Below are positions 54,093-60,829 of a stretch of 64,000 nt of DNA, one piece after another (the first letter of the stretch is position 1; every line of letters begins with the position of its first letter). The stretch covers positions 62,001-126,000 of the forward strand of contig JAQVDP010000002.1 of the NCBI GenBank assembly GCA_028698335.1. Reading direction: 5' to 3'. The position numbers and the translations under genes are program-made. Source of the stretch: Nevskiales bacterium (lineage in GTDB: Bacteria > Pseudomonadota > Gammaproteobacteria > Nevskiales > Nevskiaceae). The notes beneath the pieces were generated by a model that did no database searches, had not been told where the DNA came from, and saw only the letters and a program-made list of their open reading frames with translations.

Positions 54093-54125
54093 ATTCGCCC
54101 CCGCTGTTGCGGGGGCGAATCGTTT
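54093..54125 (+). terminator. Strong hairpin after the OmpA lipoprotein gene, probable terminator
   Basis: ATTCGCCCCCGC pairs perfectly over 12 bp with GCGGGGGCGAAT around TGTT (54093-54120). The downstream T-run is short (CGTTTC), so termination may be incomplete. Confidence 0.6.
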
Positions 54126-54181
54126 CGGGGGCGCGTGGGTTCTGCGAGAATGCGCGCCGACGATTCGTTCGAGAGGTGGTG

Positions 54182-54964
54182 GTGGCCAAGAGCACTTTGA
54201 TTGGGGGGTTCCACGCGGTGATCGCGGCGCTCGAGGACGCCCACGACAAGCCGTTCGAGGTGTTGCTGGCGGACAGCCGCAACGACGAGCGCGCGCGCAA
54301 GGTGCAGCGTCTCGCGCAGGAGCTGCAGATCCGCTGCCGGGTCGTCAGCCGCAGCGATCTCGATATCAAGGCGCCGGGACTGCGTCATCAGGGTGTGCTC
54401 GCGTACGTGCCCGAGAAGGCGTTCGACAGCGAAGACGTTCTGTACCGCAGTCCGGAGCCCGACCACCTGCTGCTGGCGCTCGACGGCGTGCAGGATCCCC
54501 ACAATCTGGGGGCCTGCCTGCGGACCGCCGAAGCGGCCGGCGTGACCGCGGTGATCCTGCCCCGGGATCGCAGCGCCGGGTTGACCGCGGTTGCGCGCAA
54601 ATCCGCGGCAGGCGCTGCGGAGCGTGTACCGATGATCGCCGTCACCAATCTGGCGCGAACGCTGCAGCGGCTCAAGGAACTCGGGTATTGGGTCACCGGA
54701 CTGGCCGGGGAGGGGGAGGCGACCCTGTTCGACTGCGACCTCAAGGGGCCGACGGTGCTGGTGCTCGGCGCGGAAGGCGAGGGTTTGCGCCGGCTGACCC
54801 GGGAGACCTGTGACCAGCTGGCGCGGATCCCGATGCAGGGGCGGGCGGAGAGCCTCAACGTGTCGGTCGCCGCCGGGGTGTGTCTGTACGAGGCCGTACG
54901 CCAGCGACAGGCGGCCGCCAGGCCGCGCAAGCCGAAGCCCGCTGCCGGGGGCGCCGGTGACTGA
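54182..54964 (+). CDS. rlmB: 23S rRNA (guanosine-2'-O-)-methyltransferase RlmB
   Basis: A 260-residue SPOUT methyltransferase that modifies G2251 in the 23S rRNA P-loop. The N-terminal substrate-binding domain opens GGFHAVIAALED. The C-terminal knot has LLALDGVQDPHNLGACLRTAEAAGV, VLVLGAEGEGLRRLT and IPMQGRAESLNVSVAAGVCLYE. Three GTG codons stand in a row; 54182 is chosen because GAGAGG lies five bases before it. Earlier Met codons lie in the terminator hairpin of the previous gene. Confidence 0.93.
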   Translation: MAKSTLIGGFHAVIAALEDAHDKPFEVLLADSRNDERARKVQRLAQELQIRCRVVSRSDLDIKAPGLRHQGVLAYVPEKAFDSEDVLYRSPEPDHLLLALDGVQDPHNLGACLRTAEAAGVTAVILPRDRSAGLTAVARKSAAGAAERVPMIAVTNLARTLQRLKELGYWVTGLAGEGEATLFDCDLKGPTVLVLGAEGEGLRRLTRETCDQLARIPMQGRAESLNVSVAAGVCLYEAVRQRQAAARPRKPKPAAGGAGD

Positions 54965-54975
54965 CGCCGCCGATG

Positions 54976-55004
54976 TTGCAATAAGCACCTGATTTGCCTA
55001 AAAT
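54976..55004 (+). promoter_or_regulatory. Sigma70 promoter of the rpsF operon
   Basis: TTGCAA (54976-54981) and TAAAAT (54999-55004) are separated by 17 bases. Transcription would start near 55011, leaving a leader of about 120 bases before rpsF with at least two hairpins. Confidence 0.75.
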
Positions 55005-55010
55005 CCGCGC

Positions 55011-55130
55011 CCCCGTTTCGCGGTTGCGCGGGCGGTGGTTTGTTCCCAGAAGCCTTGCTCCATGCAGGCCGGATGCGATCCGGCACGCGGGGGCCGCGCA
55101 TGAAAAGATGCGTGTTCACAAGGAGATGCA
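55011..55130 (+). promoter_or_regulatory. rpsF operon leader with hairpins (possible S6:S18 autoregulatory site)
   Basis: The leader can form GCCGGAT/ATCCGGC around position 55075 and CGCAT/ATGCG at about 55097-55112, the latter just before the AAGGAG ribosome-binding site. In other bacteria S6:S18 represses its own operon through an rpsF leader RNA. Whether this leader has that motif was not established; only the hairpins are seen. Confidence 0.35.
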
Positions 55131-55574
55131 ATGAGACATTACGAAATCGTGGTCATGGTGCACCCGGACCAGAGCGAGCAGGTTCCGGCCATGATCGAGC
55201 GGTACAAGGGCATGGTCGAGGCCGGTGGCGGCAAGGTCCATCGCCTGGAGGACTGGGGTCGTCGCCAGCTGGCGTACCCGATCGCCAAGGCGCACAAGGC
55301 CCATTACGTGCTGATGAACGTCGAGATCGGCCAGGAAACGGTCGACGAGCTCGAGAACGCGTTCCGCTTCAACGATGCGGTGATCCGCCGACTGGTGATT
55401 CGCACCGACAAGGCGGTGTCCGAGCAGTCGCCGCTGTTCAAGGTCCCGGACGAGGACAAGAAGCCGAGCGAGTCCCGCGGCCGCAGGGATGACGCCGATG
55501 AAGCGTCCTCCAATGACGACGACAACAGCAAGGGCGAAGCGGACAGCGACGCCTCCGAGCAAGCAGGAGCCTAA
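55131..55574 (+). CDS. rpsF: 30S ribosomal protein S6
   Basis: A 147-residue small-subunit protein binding 16S rRNA as a dimer with S18. It has [20 protein letters not shown] at the start, then [25 protein letters not shown] and [12 protein letters not shown]. The acidic, Ser-rich tail after residue 110 is longer than in many species and may be a substrate for glutamate addition, as known for E. coli S6. AAGGAG precedes the ATG. It is the first gene of the rpsF-rpsR-rplI operon. Confidence 0.97.
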   Translation: MRHYEIVVMVHPDQSEQVPAMIERYKGMVEAGGGKVHRLEDWGRRQLAYPIAKAHKAHYVLMNVEIGQETVDELENAFRFNDAVIRRLVIRTDKAVSEQSPLFKVPDEDKKPSESRGRRDDADEASSNDDDNSKGEADSDASEQAGA

Positions 55575-55577
55575 GTC

Positions 55578-55805
55578 ATGGCACAGTTTTTCCGTCGCAA
55601 GAAGTCTTGCAAGTTCAGCGCCGAGGGCGCTCCCGAGATCGACTACAAGGATCTCAACGTGCTCAAGCAGTACGTCGGTGAGAACGGCAAGATCGTGCCG
55701 GCCCGCATCACCGGTACCAAGTCGCGCTATCAGCGTCAGCTCGCGCTGGCGATCAAGCGTGCGCGCTACCTGGCGCTGCTGCCGTACTCGGATAGCCACG
55801 GCTAA
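55578..55805 (+). CDS. rpsR: 30S ribosomal protein S18
   Basis: A 75-residue small-subunit protein, partner of S6. It begins [13 protein letters not shown] and contains [34 protein letters not shown] and [12 protein letters not shown], the normal S18 core and C-terminus. It starts three bases after rpsF and is translated from the same operon mRNA. Confidence 0.97.
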   Translation: MAQFFRRKKSCKFSAEGAPEIDYKDLNVLKQYVGENGKIVPARITGTKSRYQRQLALAIKRARYLALLPYSDSHG

Positions 55806-55816
55806 GGAGAACGTCC

Positions 55817-56278
55817 ATGGAAGTGATTCTGCTTGAGAAGATCAAGAAGCTGGGCGATCTCGGCGACACCGTCACGGTGCGCGCGGGCTACGGACGCAAT
55901 TACCTGATCCCCCAGGGCAAGGCGCTGCCGGCGACCGAACCGAACCGCAAGGTGTTCGAGGAGCGCAAGGCTGAGCTGTTGAAGAAGGCGCAGGACAGCA
56001 TCAGTGCTGCGCAGCTGCGTGCCGACAAGCTCGCCGGCCTGACCCTGACGATCAAGGCGCTGGCCAGCGAAGAGGGCAAGCTGTACGGCTCGGTCGGCCC
56101 GGGCGAGATCGTCGACGCAGCCGCTGCGGCGGGTGTCGATGTGCACCGCAACGAGATCGACATGATCAGCGGTCCGATCCGCACGACCGGCAGCTTCGAG
56201 GTCAGCGTGCAGCTGCACTCCGAAGTCGCAGCGACGATCACCGTCGTGGTCGAGGAGAGCCGTTCCGCGGCTGCCTGA
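55817..56278 (+). CDS. rplI: 50S ribosomal protein L9
   Basis: A 153-residue large-subunit protein near the L1 stalk. The N-terminal domain is VILLEKIKKLGDLGDTV with GYGRNYLIPQGKA. A long helix then leads to a C-terminal domain with KLYGSVGPGEIVDA. AAGGAG lies before the ATG. It is the last gene of the ribosomal operon, followed by a terminator. Confidence 0.97.
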   Translation: MEVILLEKIKKLGDLGDTVTVRAGYGRNYLIPQGKALPATEPNRKVFEERKAELLKKAQDSISAAQLRADKLAGLTLTIKALASEEGKLYGSVGPGEIVDAAAAAGVDVHRNEIDMISGPIRTTGSFEVSVQLHSEVAATITVVVEESRSAAA

Positions 56279-56301
56279 TCGCAAGGTTGCGCGACAGCAA
56301 G

Positions 56302-56330
56302 ACGGCCCGCCCAGCGCGGGCCGTTTGTCA
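56302..56330 (+). terminator. Intrinsic terminator of the rpsF-rpsR-rplI operon
   Basis: ACGGCCCGC pairs with GCGGGCCGT (56302-56324) around five bases, followed by a short T-rich stretch TTGTCATT. It separates the ribosomal operon from dnaB. Confidence 0.75.
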
Positions 56331-56372
56331 TTCCGGCGCCGGGACTAGGTCCAACCGTGGCCGCGCGCTAAC

Positions 56373-57794
56373 ATGCCCCTACTCTTTAGTTCCCCGTCCG
56401 CTCCCGCCGTGAACGTACCCGCGACCAAGCTGCAGGCGCAGCCCAAGCTGCCGCCGTATTCGATCGAGGCCGAGCAGTCCGTGCTCGGTGGCCTGATGCT
56501 CGACAACCGGGCCTGGAACGATCTGGCGGACCGCCTCTCGCCCGAGGATTTCTATCGAGAGGATCATCAGCTGATCTATCGGGCGATCAGTGAGCTGGTC
56601 GGGACGAACCGTCCGTGTGACTTCGTCACCCTGACGGAGCATCTGAAGACCCAGGGTCAGCTCGATGCCGCGGGAGGGCTGGCGTACCTCATGACGCTGG
56701 CCAATGACACCCCCAGCGCCGCCAACGTGATGGCCTATGCCGAGATCGTGCGCGAGCGTGCGGTGTTGCGCGGTCTGGTACAGGTCGGCGGGGACGTCGC
56801 CGAGCTCGGATACCGACCGGAGGGGCGCAGCTACGGCGAACTGCTCGACATGGCGGAGCAGCGGGTCTTTGCGCTGCGCTCGCGGGCCGATCATGCGCGC
56901 TCGACCTACTTCTCGATGCCGGAACTGATGGACGGCCTCGAGCGCAAGATCGAGTACCTGAGGGACAATCCGACCGGTCTGGCCGGCCTTTCGACCGGCT
57001 TCACCGATTTCGACAAGATGACCACCGGGCTGCATGCGGGTGATCTGGTGATCCTCGCCGGGCGTCCGTCGATGGGCAAGACCAGTTTTGCCCTGAACAT
57101 CGCCGAACACGTGGCGCTGTACGAGAAGAAGCCGGTCGCCGTGTTCAGTATGGAAATGCCGGCCGAGCAGCTGGCGCTGCGTATGGTTTCGTCGTTCGCC
57201 CGGATCCCGATGGGGAACCTGCGCAGCGGCGAGCTGGAGGATATGGACTGGGATCGCCTGGTGTCGCAGGGATCGCTGATCCGCGAGGCGCCGCTGTACA
57301 TCGACGAGACGGGTGCGTTGTCGCCGCTGGAGGTCCGCGCGCGGGCGCGACGCATCAAGGCCCGCCATGGCCTGGGGCTGATCGTGGTCGACTACATCCA
57401 GCTGATGCAGGTGCCGGGCACCAAGGACAACCGCACCGGCGAAATCGCAGAAATCTCCAGAAGTCTCAAGGCTTTGGGGAAAGAACTTGAAGTGCCTGTG
57501 ATCGCTTTGTCGCAGCTCAACCGTGGCGTCGAGCAGCGCGACAACAAGCGCCCCCGCATGGCCGACCTGCGCGAGTCCGGTGGTATCGAGCAGGATGCCG
57601 ATCTCATCGTCTTCATCTACCGCGATGAGGTCTACAACAAAGAGTCTCCGGACAAGGGCACGGCCGAAATCATCATCACCAAACAGCGTAACGGTCCGCT
57701 CGGCATGGTGCGGACCGCGTTCCTGGGCCAGTACACGCGCTTCGACAATCTCGCCCAGAGCAGCAGTTACGACGACTACGACCCCTCCGAATGA
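56373..57794 (+). CDS. dnaB: Replicative DNA helicase DnaB
   Basis: A 473-residue hexameric helicase that unwinds DNA at the replication fork. The N-terminal domain starts PPYSIEAEQSVLGGLMLDN. The RecA-like domain has GLSTGFTDFDKMTTGLHAGD, LAGRPSMGKTSFALNIA (Walker A), FSMEMPAEQL, LIVVDYIQLM (Walker B) and SQLNRGVEQR. No intein is present. The ATG at 56373 lacks a clear ribosome-binding site; a GTG at 56409 is the alternative. The stop overlaps alr as ATGA. Confidence 0.96.
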   Translation: MPLLFSSPSAPAVNVPATKLQAQPKLPPYSIEAEQSVLGGLMLDNRAWNDLADRLSPEDFYREDHQLIYRAISELVGTNRPCDFVTLTEHLKTQGQLDAAGGLAYLMTLANDTPSAANVMAYAEIVRERAVLRGLVQVGGDVAELGYRPEGRSYGELLDMAEQRVFALRSRADHARSTYFSMPELMDGLERKIEYLRDNPTGLAGLSTGFTDFDKMTTGLHAGDLVILAGRPSMGKTSFALNIAEHVALYEKKPVAVFSMEMPAEQLALRMVSSFARIPMGNLRSGELEDMDWDRLVSQGSLIREAPLYIDETGALSPLEVRARARRIKARHGLGLIVVDYIQLMQVPGTKDNRTGEIAEISRSLKALGKELEVPVIALSQLNRGVEQRDNKRPRMADLRESGGIEQDADLIVFIYRDEVYNKESPDKGTAEIIITKQRNGPLGMVRTAFLGQYTRFDNLAQSSSYDDYDPSE

Positions 57795-58882
57795 TTCCGC
57801 GCGTCACCGCGACGATCGACCTGTCGGCGATCCGCAGCAATCTGGCGACCCTGCGCAGGCTGGCACCGCGGTCGCGGATCATGGCGGCGGTCAAAGCCGG
57901 CGCCTACGGTCATGGTGCGGTGCCGGTGGCTCGCGCGCTGGCCGGCGCCGGGATCGATGCGCTGGCGGTGGCCTGCCTGGAAGAGGCGATGCAGTTGCGT
58001 CAGGCCCACGTGCAGGCGCCGATCGCGCTGCTCGAGGGCGTGATCTCGAGCGAGGAGGCCGCGCTGGCGGTGTACGAGCGCCTGCAGATCGTCGTCCATG
58101 ACCATTGGCAGATCGAGCTGCTTGAGCGCCTGCCCGGCAGCGCGCGTCTGTCACTCTGGTTCAAGATCGACACCGGCATGCACAGGCTCGGATTCCCGGT
58201 GGCGGACGTTCCGCGGCTGGTCGAGGTGCTGCGGCGTCACCCGGGCTGGTCCTTCGCCGGCTGGATGACGCATCTGGCCTGCGCGGACGAACCGGACAAT
58301 CCGTTCACCCGGGAACAGATCGAACGCTTCGGGCGAGCACTCGACGGCGTGCCCGGCGCCCGTTCGATCGCCAATTCCGCCGGCATGCTGGCCTGGCCGG
58401 AGGCCCGGGTCGACTGGGTGCGGCCTGGATTGGCGCTGTACGGCTGTTCGCCGCTGCCCGGTCGCAGCGCGGAGGCGCTGGGTCTCCGGCCGGCGATGCG
58501 CCTGGAGGGGCGGGTGCTGGCGGTGCGGGAATACGCGGCGGGCGAGTCGATCGGTTATGGCCGGACCTTTGTCTGCCCCGAGCGCATGCCGGTCGCGGTG
58601 GTTTCGGTCGGCTACGCCGACGGCATGCACCGCGCATTTCGCAACGGAACGCCGGTGCGGGTGCGAGGGCGGACCGCGTATCTGGCCGGACGGGTGTCGA
58701 TGGACATGGTCACGATCGACGTCCGCGGCATCGACGATATCGCGGTGGGCGATCCGGTCCTGCTGTGGGGCGAAGGCTTGCCCGCCGAGGAAATCGCCGG
58801 ATACGCCGGGACGCTGTCGTACGAGCTGTTCTGCGGGCTGACCCAGCGGGTGCGCTTCAACTACGTCGGCGGAGCGATCTGA
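57791..58882 (+). CDS. alr: Alanine racemase
   Basis: A 363-residue PLP enzyme making D-alanine for peptidoglycan. The cofactor Lys35 is in AAVKAGAYGHG (usual NAYGHG has become GAYGHG). FKIDTGMHRLGF, MTHLACADEP, RPGLALYGCSP, GYGRTFV, VSVGYADGMHR and GRVSMDMVTIDV, with the second catalytic region, follow. It is coupled to dnaB by a four-base overlap. Confidence 0.95.
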   Translation: MIPRVTATIDLSAIRSNLATLRRLAPRSRIMAAVKAGAYGHGAVPVARALAGAGIDALAVACLEEAMQLRQAHVQAPIALLEGVISSEEAALAVYERLQIVVHDHWQIELLERLPGSARLSLWFKIDTGMHRLGFPVADVPRLVEVLRRHPGWSFAGWMTHLACADEPDNPFTREQIERFGRALDGVPGARSIANSAGMLAWPEARVDWVRPGLALYGCSPLPGRSAEALGLRPAMRLEGRVLAVREYAAGESIGYGRTFVCPERMPVAVVSVGYADGMHRAFRNGTPVRVRGRTAYLAGRVSMDMVTIDVRGIDDIAVGDPVLLWGEGLPAEEIAGYAGTLSYELFCGLTQRVRFNYVGGAI

Positions 58883-58914
58883 TCCGGCGCGGGCGGGTCC
58901 CCGACGGGGCCGGT

Positions 58915-59229
58915 TCAGCGAATCGACGGCGACAGGCGGCGCAGGGCTTCGGCTGTGCTGGTGGCGCCGGTACGATCAATGTCGTCGCGGCTGTACACGC
59001 TGCCGGGAGCGCTGATGCAGGGGCGCTCCGCGGACGTCTTGATGCGGCTTCCGGTCTCGGTCAGGCAATGGGCATCCGCTGCGCGCGCCTCGGGTGCGTC
59101 CGACGTCATTTCCGGGGCGGCGACCGTGGTTTCAGCGGCGGTCGTGTCGTTCGCCCGGGCGGCGGTGGGGCCGCTGGCCAGAGCGGCCAGCACAATCAGC
59201 GCGGGGACGAGGTGTACGGAGCGGGACAT
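58915..59229 (-). CDS. Small exported protein with TonB-plug-like segment, unknown function
   Basis: A 104-residue protein with a signal peptide (about residues 1-26, ending ARA). The mature part is Ala/Thr-rich, then CLTETGSRIK, a second Cys in AERPCISAPG and YSRDDIDRTGATSTAEALRRL. The last segment strongly resembles the start of a TonB-dependent receptor plug (GSRI... DIDRTGATS.AE.LRR), but no plug end or beta-barrel follows. It is the last gene on the minus strand after the kinase-phosphatase-FHA set, 71 bp from the FHA gene. Whether it is a stand-alone family or a remnant is not certain. Confidence 0.6.
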   Translation of the reverse strand: MSRSVHLVPALIVLAALASGPTAARANDTTAAETTVAAPEMTSDAPEARAADAHCLTETGSRIKTSAERPCISAPGSVYSRDDIDRTGATSTAEALRRLSPSIR

Positions 59230-59300
59230 GGGGCGAGCCTCCTGTCATCGACGACGGCGTCAGCCGTCATTATCGCGGCGGGTCCTTGCCGGGGGCTGAA

Positions 59301-60008
59301 TCAGCTGACGACGACAAAGGTCATCTGTGTCCCCATCAGTTCCACCGTGTCCTGGTCGTTGAGCTTGCGGGCGCGGCTGTCGATCGGCTGGCCGTTGAGC
59401 AGCGGCTTCTGGGCGCCATCGGAACTGCCGACGTTGACGATGTAGTAGCCGTCGGCGCGGCGGGTGATCGCCGCGACCTGAACGCCCGGCTTGCCGACGG
59501 TCGTCAGCGCCTTGGACAGTTCGAGTTCCTTGCCGGCGTTCGGGCCGCTGATCACCTTCAACTTGCCGAGCAGCGGTTTGCTCGGTTCGGCTGCCGGCGT
59601 CGGCGGTGTTTCGCCGGGTTGCGCCGTCGCCTGGTCGACCTTCTGCTCGAACGCCGCGCCGAACTGACCGGGCTTGAGGATCATGGTCTGTTCGAAGTCG
59701 TCGTCAGCGGCCGCCTCGCCTTCATAGCGCAGCGTATTGCGGCCGATGACGATCAGGTCGTTGTGCGACAGCGGGTGTTTGGCGATGGGTCTGTCGTTGA
59801 CCTGAGTGCCGTTGGTCGAGTCCAGATCCTCCAGAAAGGAGTCCTGCAGGATGGTGATCACCACGGCGTGGTGTCCCGAGACAGCCTTGTCGTTCAACGT
59901 GATGTCGTTGTCGGCGTGGCGCCCGATGGTGATCCGCTCCTTGGTCAGCGGGAACTCCTCGGTATGGCCGTTGCTGTCGGTGACGATGAGTTTGCCCACT
60001 AGAACCAC
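59301..60008 (-). CDS. Double FHA-domain protein
   Basis: A 235-residue soluble protein. The first FHA domain (about 5-95) is canonical: ITIGRHADNDITLND, VSGHHAVV and LEDLDSTNGTQVND, the residues that bind phosphothreonine. A Pro- and Ala-rich linker contains QTMIL (Thr108). A second, degenerate FHA-like domain (about 147-232) has TTVGKPGVQVAAITRR and LLNGQPID. It should recognise proteins phosphorylated by the neighbouring kinase. Its start overlaps the phosphatase gene by 10 bp, so the two are coupled. Confidence 0.88.
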   Translation of the reverse strand: MVLVGKLIVTDSNGHTEEFPLTKERITIGRHADNDITLNDKAVSGHHAVVITILQDSFLEDLDSTNGTQVNDRPIAKHPLSHNDLIVIGRNTLRYEGEAAADDDFEQTMILKPGQFGAAFEQKVDQATAQPGETPPTPAAEPSKPLLGKLKVISGPNAGKELELSKALTTVGKPGVQVAAITRRADGYYIVNVGSSDGAQKPLLNGQPIDSRARKLNDQDTVELMGTQMTFVVVS

Positions 60009-60829
60009 TCCATAAGACGTTCGAACCAGCGCCGCCCTTGCGTCAGCGGCGCATCCACACGCGCGAGTACGACCGAGACATTGTCCTTGCCGCCGTTCCG
60101 GTTTGCCAATGCGACCAAAGCGGTCGCTGCCGATTGTAGATTATCCGTGCGTTTTTCAAGCGTTAAGCGGATATCCTCGTCCGGAACCATATCCGTCAGG
60201 CCGTCCGAACACAGAATCAGCACGTCGCCGACCTCGATCGGCTCCTCGATGATGTCGACGAGCACATCGGGCTCGACGCCCAGCGCCCGCGTGACGATGT
60301 TCTTGCGCACGAGGCGGGCGGCATCGTCGCGGCTGTAATGTCCGCGTGCGATCAGCTCCTCGAGCAGCGAGTGGTCTCGGGTGATCTGCTCGAGACTGCC
60401 GTCGCGGAGGCGATACAGACGCGAGTCGCCGACGTAGGCGATCGACATGCGGTCATCGTGGAGCAGGCAGGCGACGATGGTGGTCCCCATACCCGCGCAC
60501 TGCGGCTGGCTTTGCGAGACCGAATAGATCGTCCGGTGGCTTTCCTCGACCGCCGATTTCAGAAGCAGGGCGGCGCCACTGTAGCCCGATTCGGCGTCGA
60601 TCTCGGCGGCCTGGATCGTCGGCCATGCCTTGCGGCTGCTTTCCAGGACCGTGTTGACGGCGATGGCGCTGGCGACCTCGCCGGCGTTGTAGCCACCCAT
60701 GCCGTCGGCAAGCACCAGCAACCCGATGTCGGGTTCCTCGCCAACCGAGTCCTCGTTATTGGTCCTGAGCTGACCGGTGTCGGTCAGCAGAGCCGTCGCG
60801 ACCTTGCCCTTCAGTGCCATCGCGGTCAC
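59999..60829 (-). CDS. PP2C-family serine/threonine phosphatase
   Basis: A 276-residue metal-dependent phosphatase that should reverse the kinase encoded just upstream. PP2C motifs are present in order: TDTGQLRTNNEDSVG, VLADGMGGYNAGEVAS, GMGTTIVA, AYVGDSRLYRLRDG, ITRDHSLLEELI, LILCSDGLTDMV and NGGKDNVSVVLA. The metal-binding Asp residues are all kept. No membrane segment is seen. It overlaps the kinase gene by four bases; a Met three codons inside (60820) is an alternative start. Confidence 0.92.
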   Translation of the reverse strand: MTAMALKGKVATALLTDTGQLRTNNEDSVGEEPDIGLLVLADGMGGYNAGEVASAIAVNTVLESSRKAWPTIQAAEIDAESGYSGAALLLKSAVEESHRTIYSVSQSQPQCAGMGTTIVACLLHDDRMSIAYVGDSRLYRLRDGSLEQITRDHSLLEELIARGHYSRDDAARLVRKNIVTRALGVEPDVLVDIIEEPIEVGDVLILCSDGLTDMVPDEDIRLTLEKRTDNLQSAATALVALANRNGGKDNVSVVLARVDAPLTQGRRWFERLMEWF

